A stretch of DNA of 64,000 nucleotides from Rufibacter roseolus (GCF_017916365.1 NZ_JAFMSU010000001.1:1550001-1614000), one strand, 5' to 3'; counted from the first letter of the stretch, positions 17,719-27,642 are shown. The notes: generated by a model not told the origin, from the letters alone. Program-made: numbers and translations.

Positions 17719-18370
17719 TTTTGCTGTGTGGATAACGGCTTGTGCAGACCTGAAACCCACCCCAACTCCTCTGAGGAGGGGAATCTAGTAATGCGTGAGA
17801 AGGTAGTTGAGCAGTGTTTTTGGTTGTTGGTGATAACACCAACAACGGTGGGCGCGACGCAAGAGGATTGGAAGAGAATGGTAAGGTGAATGTAGGGGCA
17901 CCTCTTGTGGGTGCCCTTCCAGGTGGTAAACGTTCTTTGCAGAGGGCCCGCCGGAGACAAGGCATGCCTTGTCTCTACAGGTTAATAAAACTACCAAACG
18001 TACAACCATCTGAATTCTGCGGCAGGCCGGGGCGAAGGCCTACGGTGAGGCCGAGGCACAGGCTGCAGCACGGATGAACTGCTCAAGCAGTAATGGCCTG
18101 CGTTGGCTATGCAACAGAGGACGCTGGCGGGGTGGTACCTTGATGGAAGCCTCACTGTCCGAGCGTCAGCGAGTTTGAGGCTTCTTGATTCTTTTGGTTA
18201 CTTTTCTCATCAAGGAGAAAAGTGACAAACGCCCGCAGACCCCGGCTGCAGTTCTGAGACTTGGCAAGGAAGGGATTAGAAAGTAAAGACCCAAATACAT
18301 GTTTGAGGGTGACGCCTCACTGCAGTTGCAAACTGCAGACCATTATAGGTCCAAGTTGAAAACTTGAACC
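17719..18370. repeat. mosaic of short palindromic repeats
   Basis: Several unrelated palindromes lie end to end without any gene: CTCCTCTGAGGAG (17766-17778), GTTGTTGGTG-ATAA-CACCAACAAC (17823-17846), GGGCACC/GGTGCCC (17896-17916), a perfect 22-bp palindrome GAGACAAGGCATGCCTTGTCTC (17954-17975 by position), a 9-bp stem GAAGCCTCA/TGAGGCTTC (18146-18184), GTTACTTTTCT/AGAAAAGTGAC (18197-18226), CTGCAGTT/AACTGCAG (18321-18339) and CAAGTT/AACTTG (18353-18366). The unit at 17823 recurs at 30272 and 53636. Confidence 0.7.
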
Positions 18371-18511
18371 AGAGAAGAGAGAGGTATTCAAAAGAACCAG
18401 CAAATTCAGTAAAAGAAAATGCTCAAAGAGAAAATAACTCAACCCGGCAGGAGAGAGAAAAGGCATTTTTATTGCCAGTAGAACCACAAAAAAACCTCCC
18501 TGCAAATTCGC

Positions 18512-18519
18512 TATATTTG
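18512..18519 (+). promoter_or_regulatory. -7 promoter element of metG
   Basis: TATATTTG fits TAnnTTTG and lies 18 bases before the metG ATG. No -33 TTG is at the ideal distance. Confidence 0.5.
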
Positions 18520-18537
18520 CCCCTTCAAAGAAAGACT

Positions 18538-20583
18538 ATGGCTGAAATAACCTATCCCCAACGATATACTTTGACCGCGGCGCTGCCCTACGCCAACGGC
18601 CCCGTGCACATTGGGCACCTGGCCGGCGTGTACATCCCCGCCGATATCTATGCCCGTTACCTGCGCTCGCGCGGCCGCGATGTGAAGTTCGTGTGCGGCT
18701 CAGATGAGCACGGTGTTCCTATCACCATCCGGGCCAAGAAAGAAGGCATCACGCCGCAGCAGGCTGTGGACAAATACCACGAGCTCATCAAGAAATCCTT
18801 CTCCGATTTCAACATCTCCTTCGATACCTATTCCCGCACCTCATCACAGACGCACCGCGAGGTTTCCTCCGGGTTCTTCCTGAAGCTCTACAACGAGGGC
18901 AAGTTCATTGAGCAGACCACTCAGCAGTACTATGACGAGAAAGCCCAGCAGTTCCTCGCCGACCGCTACATTGTGGGCACCTGCCCCAAGTGCGGCAACG
19001 AGAACGCCTACGGCGACCAGTGCGAAAGCTGCGGAACCTCGCTTAACGCCACAGATCTCATCAACCCCAAAAGCACACTGAGCGGGGAGCCTCCGGTGCT
19101 GCGCGAGACCAAACACTGGTACCTGCCGCTGGATCAGTACGAACCCTGGTTGCGCGAGTGGATTGTGGAAGGCCACAAAAACGACTGGAAAACGAACGTG
19201 TACGGCCAGTGCAAAAGCTGGATTGACCAGGGACTGCAGCCGCGCGCTGTGACGCGTGACCTGGACTGGGGCGTTCCCGTGCCGGTAGAAGGTGCCGAAG
19301 GAAAAGTACTCTACGTGTGGTTCGATGCGCCCATCGGGTACATCTCCGCCACCAAAGACCTTACGCCCGATTGGGAAACCTATTGGAAAGACAAAAACTC
19401 CAAACTGGTGCACTTCATTGGCAAGGACAACATCGTGTTCCACTGCATCATTTTCCCGGCCATGCTCAAGGCCCACGGTGATTACGTGCTGCCGGATAAC
19501 GTGCCCGCGAACGAGTTCCTGAACCTGGAAGGCAACAAGATCTCCACCTCCCGCAATTGGGCCGTGTGGCTGCACGAGTACATGGAGGAACTGCCCGGCA
19601 AAGCCGATGTGCTGCGCTACGTGCTCTGCGCCAATGCCCCCGAGACCAAGGACAACGACTTCACCTGGAAAGACTACCAGGCCCGCAATAACAACGAGCT
19701 GCTCGCCATCTTCGGGAATTTCATTAACCGGGTGGTGGTGCTCACGAACAAATACTACAACGGGGTCGTGCCGCAACGCGGTGAGTTGACTTCTTTTGAC
19801 GAGGAAGTACTGGCCCAACTAGCCGATTTCCCTGAGAAGGTTGCCGCTTCCCTGGAACAATATCGTTTCAAAGAAGCTTTGGGTGAACTGATGAACCTGG
19901 CGCGCCTAGGCAACAAATACCTCGCCGACACTGAGCCCTGGAAACTGATCAAGACAGATGCCGCTCGCGTAGAGACCATCATGAACATTGCGTTGCAGAT
20001 CTCAGCCAGCCTGACTATATTGTCTGAGCCGTTTTTGCCGGAAACAGCCAATAAACTCGCCGCGATGCTCAATTACACGCCGGGCAAGTGGGACGAGGCG
20101 GGTTCACCTGATCTCATTTCTTCGGGGCACAATATCGGCGAAGCCGCTTTGCTGTTTGAGAAGATAGAAGATGCCGTGATTGAAGCGCAGGTGCAGAAAC
20201 TGCTCAACACCAAAAAAGAGAACGAACTGGCGAACGCTGTGGCCGCGCCGGCCAAAGAAGACATCAACTTCGAGGATTTCTCCAAGATCGACATCCGGAT
20301 AGGTACAATCCTGGAGGCTGAGAAAGTAGCCAAAACCAAAAAGCTCCTGAAGCTGAAGGTAGATACCGGCATTGACCAGCGCACCATCGTGAGCGGTATT
20401 GCCGAGCACTTCAACCCCGAGGAAATCATCGGTCAGCAAGTGAGTGTGTTGGTGAATCTGGCGCCTCGCGAGATCAAAGGTATTGTGAGCCAAGGAATGC
20501 TCCTGATGGCTGAGAACGCCGATGGATCTTTGGCCTTCATGCAGCCTTCTAAGCCAGTGGTGAACGGCGGTGGCGTGAGCTAA
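18538..20583 (+). CDS. metG: methionyl-tRNA synthetase with C-terminal tRNA-binding domain
   Basis: Charges tRNA-Met. It has 681 residues. The signature HIGH is at residues 24-27 and the KMSKS loop reads KISTS (334-338). The zinc knuckle CPKC...CESC uses Cys149, 152, 162 and 165. The last about 110 residues ([14 protein letters not shown], then [21 protein letters not shown]) form a Trbp111/EMAP-II-like domain that aids tRNA binding and dimerisation. I chose the ATG at 18538; the frame is open to 18364, but that part runs through repeat DNA and the promoter. Ends at a shared terminator. Confidence 0.97.
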   Translation: MAEITYPQRYTLTAALPYANGPVHIGHLAGVYIPADIYARYLRSRGRDVKFVCGSDEHGVPITIRAKKEGITPQQAVDKYHELIKKSFSDFNISFDTYSRTSSQTHREVSSGFFLKLYNEGKFIEQTTQQYYDEKAQQFLADRYIVGTCPKCGNENAYGDQCESCGTSLNATDLINPKSTLSGEPPVLRETKHWYLPLDQYEPWLREWIVEGHKNDWKTNVYGQCKSWIDQGLQPRAVTRDLDWGVPVPVEGAEGKVLYVWFDAPIGYISATKDLTPDWETYWKDKNSKLVHFIGKDNIVFHCIIFPAMLKAHGDYVLPDNVPANEFLNLEGNKISTSRNWAVWLHEYMEELPGKADVLRYVLCANAPETKDNDFTWKDYQARNNNELLAIFGNFINRVVVLTNKYYNGVVPQRGELTSFDEEVLAQLADFPEKVAASLEQYRFKEALGELMNLARLGNKYLADTEPWKLIKTDAARVETIMNIALQISASLTILSEPFLPETANKLAAMLNYTPGKWDEAGSPDLISSGHNIGEAALLFEKIEDAVIEAQVQKLLNTKKENELANAVAAPAKEDINFEDFSKIDIRIGTILEAEKVAKTKKLLKLKVDTGIDQRTIVSGIAEHFNPEEIIGQQVSVLVNLAPREIKGIVSQGMLLMAENADGSLAFMQPSKPVVNGGGVS

Positions 20584-20647
20584 CTGAACACAAGCGCCGT
20601 TTTTGAGCTGTTTCCTGAAAAAGAAGCCGAAAACAGAAACCAAATAG

Positions 20648-20682
20648 AAAAGCCCCGCCGGGAATTTACCTGCGGGGCTTTT
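20648..20682. terminator. bidirectional terminator shared by metG and the TonB-C gene
   Basis: AAAAGCCCCGC and GCGGGGCTTTT form an 11-bp perfect stem. Its right arm is also the last codons of the convergent gene ending at 20666. Confidence 0.85.
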
Positions 20683-21538
20683 TCTTTGCCGGTTTTACGG
20701 GTTCATCCATTATTTGGAAGGACACGGGTATTGTATACCTTGACTTTACCCTTCTACCATTTACCAGGGCAGGGTTCCAGGCGGTTGAAGCTTCCAGTTT
20801 TTGAAGCACTACTTTATTAAAACCGTCGTATGAGCTGTTTAGCGCCTTGAATTCTCCTAAATGGCCTTTGTCATCTACCGTAAACTGTATGTAAATGGTA
20901 GCTTGTACATCTGCATATAGTTCATTTTCAGGGTAGGGGATTGTACTGGCAAGCTTTTGTACGAAAGCCTGGATACCAGTCTTGGGTTCGGCCCTTTGGT
21001 CCAGCTTAATAAAGACAAAATCTTTCTGGGCGGGCCGGTACGTGAAGGCAGAAACCAGCAGTGAATCTTTATAGAAGTAACGCGAATTTTCTGTGCTGTC
21101 TTTGTTCCAGTAATTGCTGTTGCCAGTGCCTTTGACCAGATAGGGTATGTTGTCACTATTCCACAATTGTGCGTAAAGTACGCGCGTGCCGTTGGCTATG
21201 ATGTCTGAAGAGGGTTGTCCGGCTTTCGTGAAGGTATGCACCCTGGCCTTCAGGTTGCTGAAATAAGGCTCCACCAAATAATCGGCTTGGACTCTGACAT
21301 ACCACAAATAATCATCGGCTTCGTCTAAAGAGGTTGTGCCGGTTATAAAGCTTTTCTGCTTCAGCGTATCATATTCATAATCTTCTGTCCGCACTTTGTT
21401 TGCCTCTAAGAAGTAGCGCCTTTCAAAGCCAGTTTTAACGCTACGTTGGGTTTGGAACCTTTCTGAAAAGTATCTGACCTCTTGTGAAAAGGCCGTCACA
21501 GAAAGCAGGGAAAGAATAAAGCAAAAGATGAAGCGCAT
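20666..21538 (-). CDS. exported protein with TonB C-terminal domain
   Basis: A 290-residue protein with a cleavable signal peptide (ends about AFSQ, residue 19). Residues 185-275 match the TonB_C fold (ATIYIQFTVDDKGHLGEF, then STAWNPALVNGRRVKSRYTIPVSFQI). There is no N-terminal membrane anchor of classical TonB, so it is one of the free periplasmic TonB-C proteins common in Bacteroidota, whose function is unknown. The tail KPAKKKPRR is basic, and its codons form one arm of the metG terminator hairpin. Confidence 0.82.
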   Translation of the reverse strand: MRFIFCFILSLLSVTAFSQEVRYFSERFQTQRSVKTGFERRYFLEANKVRTEDYEYDTLKQKSFITGTTSLDEADDYLWYVRVQADYLVEPYFSNLKARVHTFTKAGQPSSDIIANGTRVLYAQLWNSDNIPYLVKGTGNSNYWNKDSTENSRYFYKDSLLVSAFTYRPAQKDFVFIKLDQRAEPKTGIQAFVQKLASTIPYPENELYADVQATIYIQFTVDDKGHLGEFKALNSSYDGFNKVVLQKLEASTAWNPALVNGRRVKSRYTIPVSFQIMDEPVKPAKKKPRR

Positions 21539-21635
21539 GGGAGGGGAAGTCTCATGGGGAATGAGGTGTAAATATAAATAGAGGAAAGCATATATAGGAA
21601 CCGAAGCAGAATTGCCTCGTTATTGATCCCAAGCG

Positions 21636-22508
21636 TTAATCCTCAATGAAGACCTGATTTTTGGGCGGGAACAGCATGTCAACAGCCTGTATGAGCCTAG
21701 CGCGTGTCTTCTTGTTGCGCTTGATCAAAGCCAACGACTTGTACTGGAACTGCTGCAGGCGGGCCACGTCCTGCGCAACGGTAAAGTTTTTCAGGTGAGA
21801 CTCCAGGAAGAACTGGCTGATGTGCTCATTCCACTCGTCTTTGTTGCCCCAATAGTGCGCAAGCCAAGGTTTGGCTTCCCGCAGGCTATAGGTCTCCTGC
21901 AGGGCCACCGAAAGCGCAAATTGCTCAATAAGGCGGGGCGTTACCTGTTGGGCGCACATTTTGTCGCAGATATCCAGGGCCAGGGTTACGGCCGCCAGGT
22001 TGTGCTGGCTTGGCAAAGCCACCACGCCTGCGTTCCACATCTGGTGGTGCTCATTCAGTTTAAACCTTCCCAAATCCATGCCTTGCACTTGTTGCCACAT
22101 CCGCTTCTCGGTTTTGCTCGGCAGCTCAGAGAGTCTTCCTTCGGGTTGGTGCATGAAGGCCGTCCCTTTCCTTAGTTGGCTGCACAACTCCTGCGGATTC
22201 TGGTACAGGAATACGTCTGAGTCTACGTACATCACCGGCTGGTCTGGACTCTCCTTGATGAGTTGCTCAATGGCTTTGATCTTCACGCGCCAGAAGAATT
22301 GGTGCGGACCTTCCCAGGCGGTGAGCTGTTCCTGGGTTACGGTGATCACCTGAACCTGCTCCCTGAGGCGCTCATAGTATTGCGGGTAATCGGTGAAGAC
22401 GTAGATGGTGTTCAACTCCTGCTGGTACCGCAAAAACGACAGAATGGCGAAGTTTGCCTGGTAATGGTTTTTGATGTTGGGACCAAAAGTGAGGAACAGT
22501 AGGTTCAT
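21636..22508 (-). CDS. glycosyltransferase-like protein (GT-A fold)
   Basis: A 290-residue soluble protein. VMYVDSDVFLY (about residue 92-102) carries a DxD nucleotide-sugar motif, and MWNAGVVALP resembles the acceptor-site motif of GT8-like enzymes. The N-terminus LLFLTFGP is the first strand of the fold. No family name can be fixed and no glycan cluster surrounds it. It is the first gene of a run of unrelated minus-strand genes with separate spacings. Confidence 0.72.
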   Translation of the reverse strand: MNLLFLTFGPNIKNHYQANFAILSFLRYQQELNTIYVFTDYPQYYERLREQVQVITVTQEQLTAWEGPHQFFWRVKIKAIEQLIKESPDQPVMYVDSDVFLYQNPQELCSQLRKGTAFMHQPEGRLSELPSKTEKRMWQQVQGMDLGRFKLNEHHQMWNAGVVALPSQHNLAAVTLALDICDKMCAQQVTPRLIEQFALSVALQETYSLREAKPWLAHYWGNKDEWNEHISQFFLESHLKNFTVAQDVARLQQFQYKSLALIKRNKKTRARLIQAVDMLFPPKNQVFIED

Positions 22509-22588
22509 GCAGGGCTTCAGTGAAGAATCAGAAGGTTAAAGATAAGGTGAAAGGATTGACCATGAAAAGAAGGAGTGCCTGCTCCTTT

Positions 22589-22624
22589 GTTTTAAGGCCA
22601 TTTTTCTGGAAACAGGCGCTAAAC
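22589..22624. repeat. AGGCCTGTTTT palindrome family, decayed copy
   Basis: GTTTTAAGGCCATTTTT and GGAAACAGGCGCTAAAC pair with mismatches. It lies between the glycosyltransferase-like and quinone oxidoreductase genes. Confidence 0.5.
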
Positions 22625-22663
22625 CTAAGGTCTTCTCCTTTACTCTATCGGGTACTTTGGGGT

Positions 22664-23641
22664 TTAATCCCGGGATACCTTGAGAACGATTTTTCCAATA
22701 TGGCCGCTGCTTTCCATGAGGGCATGTGCCTGGGCGGCATCGGCTAAGTCAAAGGTTGTATAGAGGACGGGTTTGAACTTTCCATTTCCCAGGTTGGGCC
22801 AAACGTGCTGCCCAACTTCGGCGGCGAGGGCGGCTTTGAAATCAGCGGAGCGTGGGCGCAGGGTGCTGCCGGTAATGATGAGGCGCTTCTGCATGACCTG
22901 GCGCACATCAAACTGGCCCTGGGCGCCTTGCATGGCGTTGATGAACACCAACCTACCATCGGGTTTGAGCAGGCTCAGGTTCTTGGGGATGTATTCACCG
23001 CCAATCATGTCCAGCACCACGTCCACGCCATCGGCTTTGAGTTCCTCGGCAAAGTCCTGGGTTTTGTAGTTGAGGCAGCGGTTGGCGCCTAGTTCTTCGC
23101 AGGCGCGGCATTTCTCCTCGGTGCCTGCGGTGGCGTACACCGTGGCGCCCCAGGCCTTGGCCAACTGAATGGCCGTAATCCCGATGCCGCTGCTTCCGCC
23201 GTGCACCAGAAAAGTCTCGCCTGGCTGTAAAGCGCCTCTTTGGAAGACGTTGTGCCAGACGGTAAACACGGTCTCGGGCAGGGAAGCGGCCTCCTCAAAG
23301 CTCCAGCCTTGGGGCACGGGCAGGCAGTGGCGAGCGTCCACTACCGCGTATTCGGCGTAACCCCCGCCGGGAAGCAGGGCGCACACGGCATCGCCTGCTT
23401 TCCAACGCTCCACCCCCTCGCCGCAGGCTTCCACGGTGCCCGCAATCTCCAGGCCCGGAATGTCAATGGGAGCGCCCACTGGTGGCGGATAATTGCCTTT
23501 GCGTTGTGCCACATCGGGGCGGTTGATGCCGGCGGCGTGCACGCGCACCAAAAGCTGGCCCGCCTCCGGTGCCGGAATAGCGCGTTCCTGTACCTGCAAT
23601 ACCTTGGGTGCGCCTGGTTCTGTGATCACCACTGCTTTCAT
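22664..23641 (-). CDS. NAD(P)H quinone oxidoreductase (PIG3/zeta-crystallin type)
   Basis: A 325-residue medium-chain dehydrogenase/reductase without the catalytic zinc cysteines. Motifs are GINRPDVAQRKGNYPPP near the N-terminus, VHGGSSGIGITAIQLAKAWGA for the NADPH-binding Rossmann fold (about 147-167) and GTEEKC for the phosphate site. The pattern follows the PIG3 subgroup, which reduces quinones or detoxifies carbonyls. Monocistronic; regulation not visible. Confidence 0.9.
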   Translation of the reverse strand: MKAVVITEPGAPKVLQVQERAIPAPEAGQLLVRVHAAGINRPDVAQRKGNYPPPVGAPIDIPGLEIAGTVEACGEGVERWKAGDAVCALLPGGGYAEYAVVDARHCLPVPQGWSFEEAASLPETVFTVWHNVFQRGALQPGETFLVHGGSSGIGITAIQLAKAWGATVYATAGTEEKCRACEELGANRCLNYKTQDFAEELKADGVDVVLDMIGGEYIPKNLSLLKPDGRLVFINAMQGAQGQFDVRQVMQKRLIITGSTLRPRSADFKAALAAEVGQHVWPNLGNGKFKPVLYTTFDLADAAQAHALMESSGHIGKIVLKVSRD

Positions 23642-23776
23642 TGTCCCATTTTTTAGATGAAGTATATAGAACCTATACCTTTTGCCGGGAGGGAGGTTTC
23701 AAGTTGGGCGCAAACCATTGGAAATGCTCCGGAAGCCTACCTTGAGTAAGGCAGGAACCAGAAAATGGAGGAGTCG

Positions 23777-23812
23777 GTTTAAGCCCTGTTTTACAGAAAA
23801 CAGGCCCTAAAC
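23777..23812. repeat. AGGCCTGTTTT palindrome family copy
   Basis: A 16-base arm pair GTTTAAGCCCTGTTTT/AAAACAGGCCCTAAAC with two mismatches, 10 bases from the lactonase stop. Confidence 0.7.
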
Positions 23813-23821
23813 AGTTTAGAG

Positions 23822-24991
23822 TTACGGTCTTGGGGTCTGCGGGAAAGCGGGCACCACCTGCACGTACACCGGTGATGGCACCGCGGCGGAGTTTCCGGTG
23901 TAGGTCAGCTTGCCGGTCTGGGTGTCTACTTTGAAGGTGGTGATGTTGTTGGAGCGTTGGTTGGCCACCAGCATGGTTTTGCCCGAGGGGCTGAAGGTGA
24001 AATTGCGGGGCCAGTTGCCCTGGGTGCTTGCGTGCTGCACCAGCGTGAGTTTATTGGTGTTTTGGTCAATGGCGAAGACCACAATGCTGTTGTGCCCCCG
24101 GTTAGAGCCGTAGAGGAAACGACCATCAGCGGAGACGTGGATGTCAGCGCAGGAATTTTCTCCGGTATAGTCTGCGGGCAGCGTGGGCACGGTTTCCACC
24201 TCGGTAAGGGCACCGGTCTGTGGATTATAGTTGAAAGCCGTAAGCGTAGCGTTCAGCTCATTGATCACGTACGCAAAGCGCTTGTTGGGGTGAAACGTAA
24301 GGTGCCGCGGCCCGGCGCCGGTCTTGGCCGTGTACGCCGACTGCCGCTCCAGCTTGCCGCTCTCCTTGTCTATTTTATAGCTGATGACCTGGTCAATGCC
24401 CAAGTCCACGGCCAGCGCGAAATTGTTGTTGGGGTCTGGGGTGATGCAGTGCGCGTGCGGACCATCTTGCTGCTGCGGCCGAGGACCTTTGCCGGCGTGC
24501 TGTTCCATATCAGTGGAGGCGCTCAAACGGCCATCGGGTTGTACCAGGTAAGCGGAGACGTTACCGCCCACGTAGTTGGCCACCATAGCCATTTTGTTTT
24601 TGTGGTCCAGGCTGATGTAGCAGGGCGCGCCGCCCAAAGAAGGTTGCTTGTTGAGAAAAGTAAGGTTACCGGTTCTCTGGTCTACGGAGAAGGCACTCAC
24701 CGCCCCGCTTTTCTGGCCCTCGTATTCAGTGGTCTCGTTTACTGCGTACAGGTGCTTGCGGTCATTGTCCAGGGTAAGGAACGATGGATTCTCCCCGCCT
24801 TTCACCGCGAAAGCCTTGGTCAATGTCCCGTTCTCCTCGTCTAACCGGTAAGCGAAAATGCTCTCGGCATCTGGCTTGGCGTAACTACCCACGTAGACCA
24901 GCATTTCCTGTTGCGAGGAACTTTGCTTCACCACAGAACAGGCGACCAGCAATACGGTTAAGACGATTAAAAGTGACATCATTGTTTTCAT
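23822..24991 (-). CDS. lactonase-family lipoprotein (6-phosphogluconolactonase-like beta-propeller)
   Basis: A 389-residue protein of the YbhE-type seven-bladed propeller family. The signal peptide ends in the lipobox LLVACS (Cys18). Repeated blade motifs include HLYAVNE, GAPCYISLD, GPRHLTFHPNKRFAYVINE, FLYGSNRGHNSIVVF and PRNFTFSPSGKTMLVANQ. Known members hydrolyse 6-phosphogluconolactone in the cytoplasm, but a lipoprotein signal implies an extracytoplasmic sugar-lactone substrate here. No pathway genes are adjacent. Confidence 0.88.
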   Translation of the reverse strand: MKTMMSLLIVLTVLLVACSVVKQSSSQQEMLVYVGSYAKPDAESIFAYRLDEENGTLTKAFAVKGGENPSFLTLDNDRKHLYAVNETTEYEGQKSGAVSAFSVDQRTGNLTFLNKQPSLGGAPCYISLDHKNKMAMVANYVGGNVSAYLVQPDGRLSASTDMEQHAGKGPRPQQQDGPHAHCITPDPNNNFALAVDLGIDQVISYKIDKESGKLERQSAYTAKTGAGPRHLTFHPNKRFAYVINELNATLTAFNYNPQTGALTEVETVPTLPADYTGENSCADIHVSADGRFLYGSNRGHNSIVVFAIDQNTNKLTLVQHASTQGNWPRNFTFSPSGKTMLVANQRSNNITTFKVDTQTGKLTYTGNSAAVPSPVYVQVVPAFPQTPRP

Positions 24992-25099
24992 AGATCAGAG
25001 GAACGAAGTGTTGGTGAAAGATGCCAAAAAGATGGCAAAGCAGAAAAAGCTTTTCCGTTTTACGGCTGATTTCTGGAATAAGAGAAGAAAACGCAGAGC

Positions 25100-26314
25100 C
25101 TATCCGGCCTGCAAGCGCCTTACCACATAGTAGAACCCCACAATAGCCACCAGGCACAAAGCGCTGGCGCCCCACCACAGGGTGTCAAACCCAAAGCTGG
25201 CGATGACCGTGGTACCCACAAACGGCCCTATAATATGGGCGGCAGAGTAAGACAAACTGTAAAGCCCCATGTAAGAGCCTCGGTTATGCGCACCAGAGCG
25301 CTGCACCGTGATTGTGCTCATAAAGGGCATGGCCAGGATCTCTGAAAGGCTCATAAGCAGCACCGATATCACCAGTACCGGGAACCCTTTGGCCACGTTG
25401 AGCAGCACAAACGCCAGCGCCAGCAGAAACAAACCCAGCACAATCATCTTCCAAAGCGCGTGCTTATCGCCTATGAGGTACACAATGATCATCTCCAGCA
25501 GGAACACAACCATGCCGTTAAACGCCAGCAAGGCGCCAATCTGCAGTTCAGACAAGTGGTAGACCCTTCTGAAATACAGCGGCATGGTGGAGAAGAACTG
25601 GAAGAAGGCCACAGCAAAGCAGCAGCACAACACCGCAAATAAGACAAAGAGGCCATCTCGGTAAGGAGAGCGCGTAATCGCAGGCGGCACTGGTGGCTCT
25701 CCGGCTGTCTGCGGTTGGGGATCGTGCCCCTGCCGGTGCCTGAAATACAGGAAAAACAACACCCCCGCGGAAAGGCTGGTAAGACCATCGGCCAGGAAAA
25801 GCCATTGGTAAGAAACCGTGGCCAGAATCCCGCCCAAAGCCGGCCCGATGGAAAAGCCCAGGTTAATGGCCATGCGGTTAAGGGAGAAAGCCCGGGTCAC
25901 GTTTTCGGGCCGGGCGTAGGAACTCACCGAGGAGGCGTTGGCCGGGCGCAGGCACTCAGTCAATAGGCTGAGAAGGAAAATGCCGCCCGCAAAGAACTCA
26001 AATTGCTTAAAAGAGAGCATCACAAAGAACCAGAAACCACCCAGCGTCAGGCTGAAGAACTGCACCTTGAAATGCCCGATCTTATCGGTGAGCCAGCCGC
26101 CCAGGAACGTACCGCACATGGAGCCCACCCCGAACAGACTTAACAGCACGCCTACCTGCTGCAGACTGAAGCCCAGGGCCTCGGTAAGGTACACACTCAG
26201 GAACGGCACCACCATGGCCCCGCTGCGGTTGATGAACATCACGGCGGCCAGAAACCAGGCTTCTTTGGAAAGTCCGCCGAAGGCGTTGCGGTAAAGGGAA
26301 AGGATTGGGGTCAT
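25100..26314 (-). CDS. MFS transporter, paralogue A
   Basis: A 404-residue twelve-helix major facilitator. The loop 2-3 motif reads GGWLTDKIGHFKVQ. The ATG at 26314 (MTPILSLYRNAF) matches the paralogue upstream; the frame is open 42 bases further. It is strongly similar along its length to the gene at 26386-27642 (INRSGAMVVPFLSVYLTE and NRGSYMGLYSLSYS in both), so the two arose by tandem duplication. The substrate is unknown; drug or metabolite export is typical of this branch. Confidence 0.85.
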   Translation of the reverse strand: MTPILSLYRNAFGGLSKEAWFLAAVMFINRSGAMVVPFLSVYLTEALGFSLQQVGVLLSLFGVGSMCGTFLGGWLTDKIGHFKVQFFSLTLGGFWFFVMLSFKQFEFFAGGIFLLSLLTECLRPANASSVSSYARPENVTRAFSLNRMAINLGFSIGPALGGILATVSYQWLFLADGLTSLSAGVLFFLYFRHRQGHDPQPQTAGEPPVPPAITRSPYRDGLFVLFAVLCCCFAVAFFQFFSTMPLYFRRVYHLSELQIGALLAFNGMVVFLLEMIIVYLIGDKHALWKMIVLGLFLLALAFVLLNVAKGFPVLVISVLLMSLSEILAMPFMSTITVQRSGAHNRGSYMGLYSLSYSAAHIIGPFVGTTVIASFGFDTLWWGASALCLVAIVGFYYVVRRLQAG

Positions 26315-26385
26315 TCTAAAGCGGGTAGCGGCACAAAAGTAGAGAAATGAAACCAACTCTGCCGCTTATAAATGAACCGGGCTTT

Positions 26386-27642
26386 TTAAACCGGTTCAGG
26401 TACGGCCAGGTTGAAATCCAGCTCAGTTGAGGCCTGCAACCGGCGCACCACCAGGTATAACCCTCCGGCGGTGAAGACACCCAACGCGCTGCAGGCCCAC
26501 CACAGCGCGTTGAACCCGTAGGCATCAATGAGGTGGGTACCCGCCAGAGGACCCACCACAAACGCCACCGAGTAGGAGAGCGTGTAGAGTCCCATATAGG
26601 AGCCTCGGTTCTGCAGACTGGACCGCTGTACCGTAAGGGTACTTGTAAAGGGCAAGGTTAAGATCTCTGAAAGAGCCCAGAAAACCACCGAGAGGACCAA
26701 CACCAGAACCCCGTGGGCCATGGGAAGCAGCAGGCAAGCCATAGCCAGCAGAAGGAGTCCGGGCACAATCATTTTCCAGAGCCTACGCACCTTGCCCAGT
26801 CTATAGATGATGACCATCTCCAGGAGAAACACCAGCAAACCCTGCAAGGCCATTAAGGCGCCAATCTCAGAATTAGACAAGTTATGCACCTGTTGCCAGA
26901 ACAAGGGCAGGGTAGTGAATAATTGGGAAAACACCACCAGATAGCAGCAGCACAGGAAAGCAAAAGCCAGGAAAAGCACGTCACGGTACGAGGAGAGCGA
27001 AGAGAAGGAGTTTAACCCGGGATCTTTTGGTTGGGCTTGCGGGCTGGCTTCCACTGCCTTTCTGTTTCTGAACAAAAAGAAAAACACCAGGCCGGCCGTG
27101 AGGCACGTGAGGCTGTCGGCCAGAAAGATTAGTTTATAAGACACCGTGGCCAAAAAGCCTCCAAGCGCCGGGCCCAGGGAGAAGCCCAGGTTAATGGCCA
27201 ATCGGTTCAGGGAAAAAGCACGCGTTATCTGCTGAGGTGGCGAGAAGGCGCTCACCGCAGATTCATTGGCCGGGCGCAAGGTCTCGGTTAAGATACTCAG
27301 CAGGAAAAGCCCTCCGGCTACCGTCTCAAACCGCTGCATCCAAAGCACAACCATAAACCAGACCCCGGTCAGTAGATAACTCCCCAACTGTACCTTGAAA
27401 TGGCCAAACTTATCGGTGAGCCAGCCGCCCAGAAAATTACCGATGGTGGCACCCACCCCATAGAGGCTTAGCAGCACCCCAACCTGCTTCATACTGAAAC
27501 CCAGAGATTCTGTGAGGTACACGCTCAGGAACGGCAACACCATGGCTCCGCTGCGGTTGATAAGCGATACTGCCGCCAAATGCCAGGCTTCTCTTGGGAG
27601 CCCACTAAAGGCATTGCGGTAAAGGGAAAGGAGTAGAATCAT
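26386..27642 (-). CDS. MFS transporter, paralogue B
   Basis: A 418-residue twelve-helix major facilitator, upstream twin of the gene ending at 25100. The start at 27642 gives MILLLSLYRNAFSGLP, parallel to MTPILSLYRNAFGGLS in paralogue A. Shared blocks include NRSGAMV.PFLSVYLTE.LGFS, GGWLTDK.GHFKVQ and NRGSYMGLY.LSYS. Only 71 bases separate the two genes, so they are likely one transcript. The central loop (residues 190-215) and C-terminus differ most, which may reflect different substrates. Confidence 0.85.
   Translation of the reverse strand: MILLLSLYRNAFSGLPREAWHLAAVSLINRSGAMVLPFLSVYLTESLGFSMKQVGVLLSLYGVGATIGNFLGGWLTDKFGHFKVQLGSYLLTGVWFMVVLWMQRFETVAGGLFLLSILTETLRPANESAVSAFSPPQQITRAFSLNRLAINLGFSLGPALGGFLATVSYKLIFLADSLTCLTAGLVFFFLFRNRKAVEASPQAQPKDPGLNSFSSLSSYRDVLFLAFAFLCCCYLVVFSQLFTTLPLFWQQVHNLSNSEIGALMALQGLLVFLLEMVIIYRLGKVRRLWKMIVPGLLLLAMACLLLPMAHGVLVLVLSVVFWALSEILTLPFTSTLTVQRSSLQNRGSYMGLYTLSYSVAFVVGPLAGTHLIDAYGFNALWWACSALGVFTAGGLYLVVRRLQASTELDFNLAVPEPV

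Noticed and set aside
17381-17965. Minus-strand open frames across the small lipoprotein gene and the repeat mosaic
   Set aside because: They read through a terminator hairpin and repeat DNA; composition is not protein-like.
18364-18537. 58-residue extension of metG upstream of ATG 18538
   Set aside because: It crosses repeat DNA and the -7 element, and MetRS sequences begin at the chosen ATG.
18844-19818. Long minus-strand open frame opposite metG (and similar ones opposite purL at 36216-37010, the fusion gene at 3616-4617 and others)
   Set aside because: They mirror a well-supported gene on the other strand, have unnatural His/Val/Gly/Arg-rich composition and no recognisable motif.
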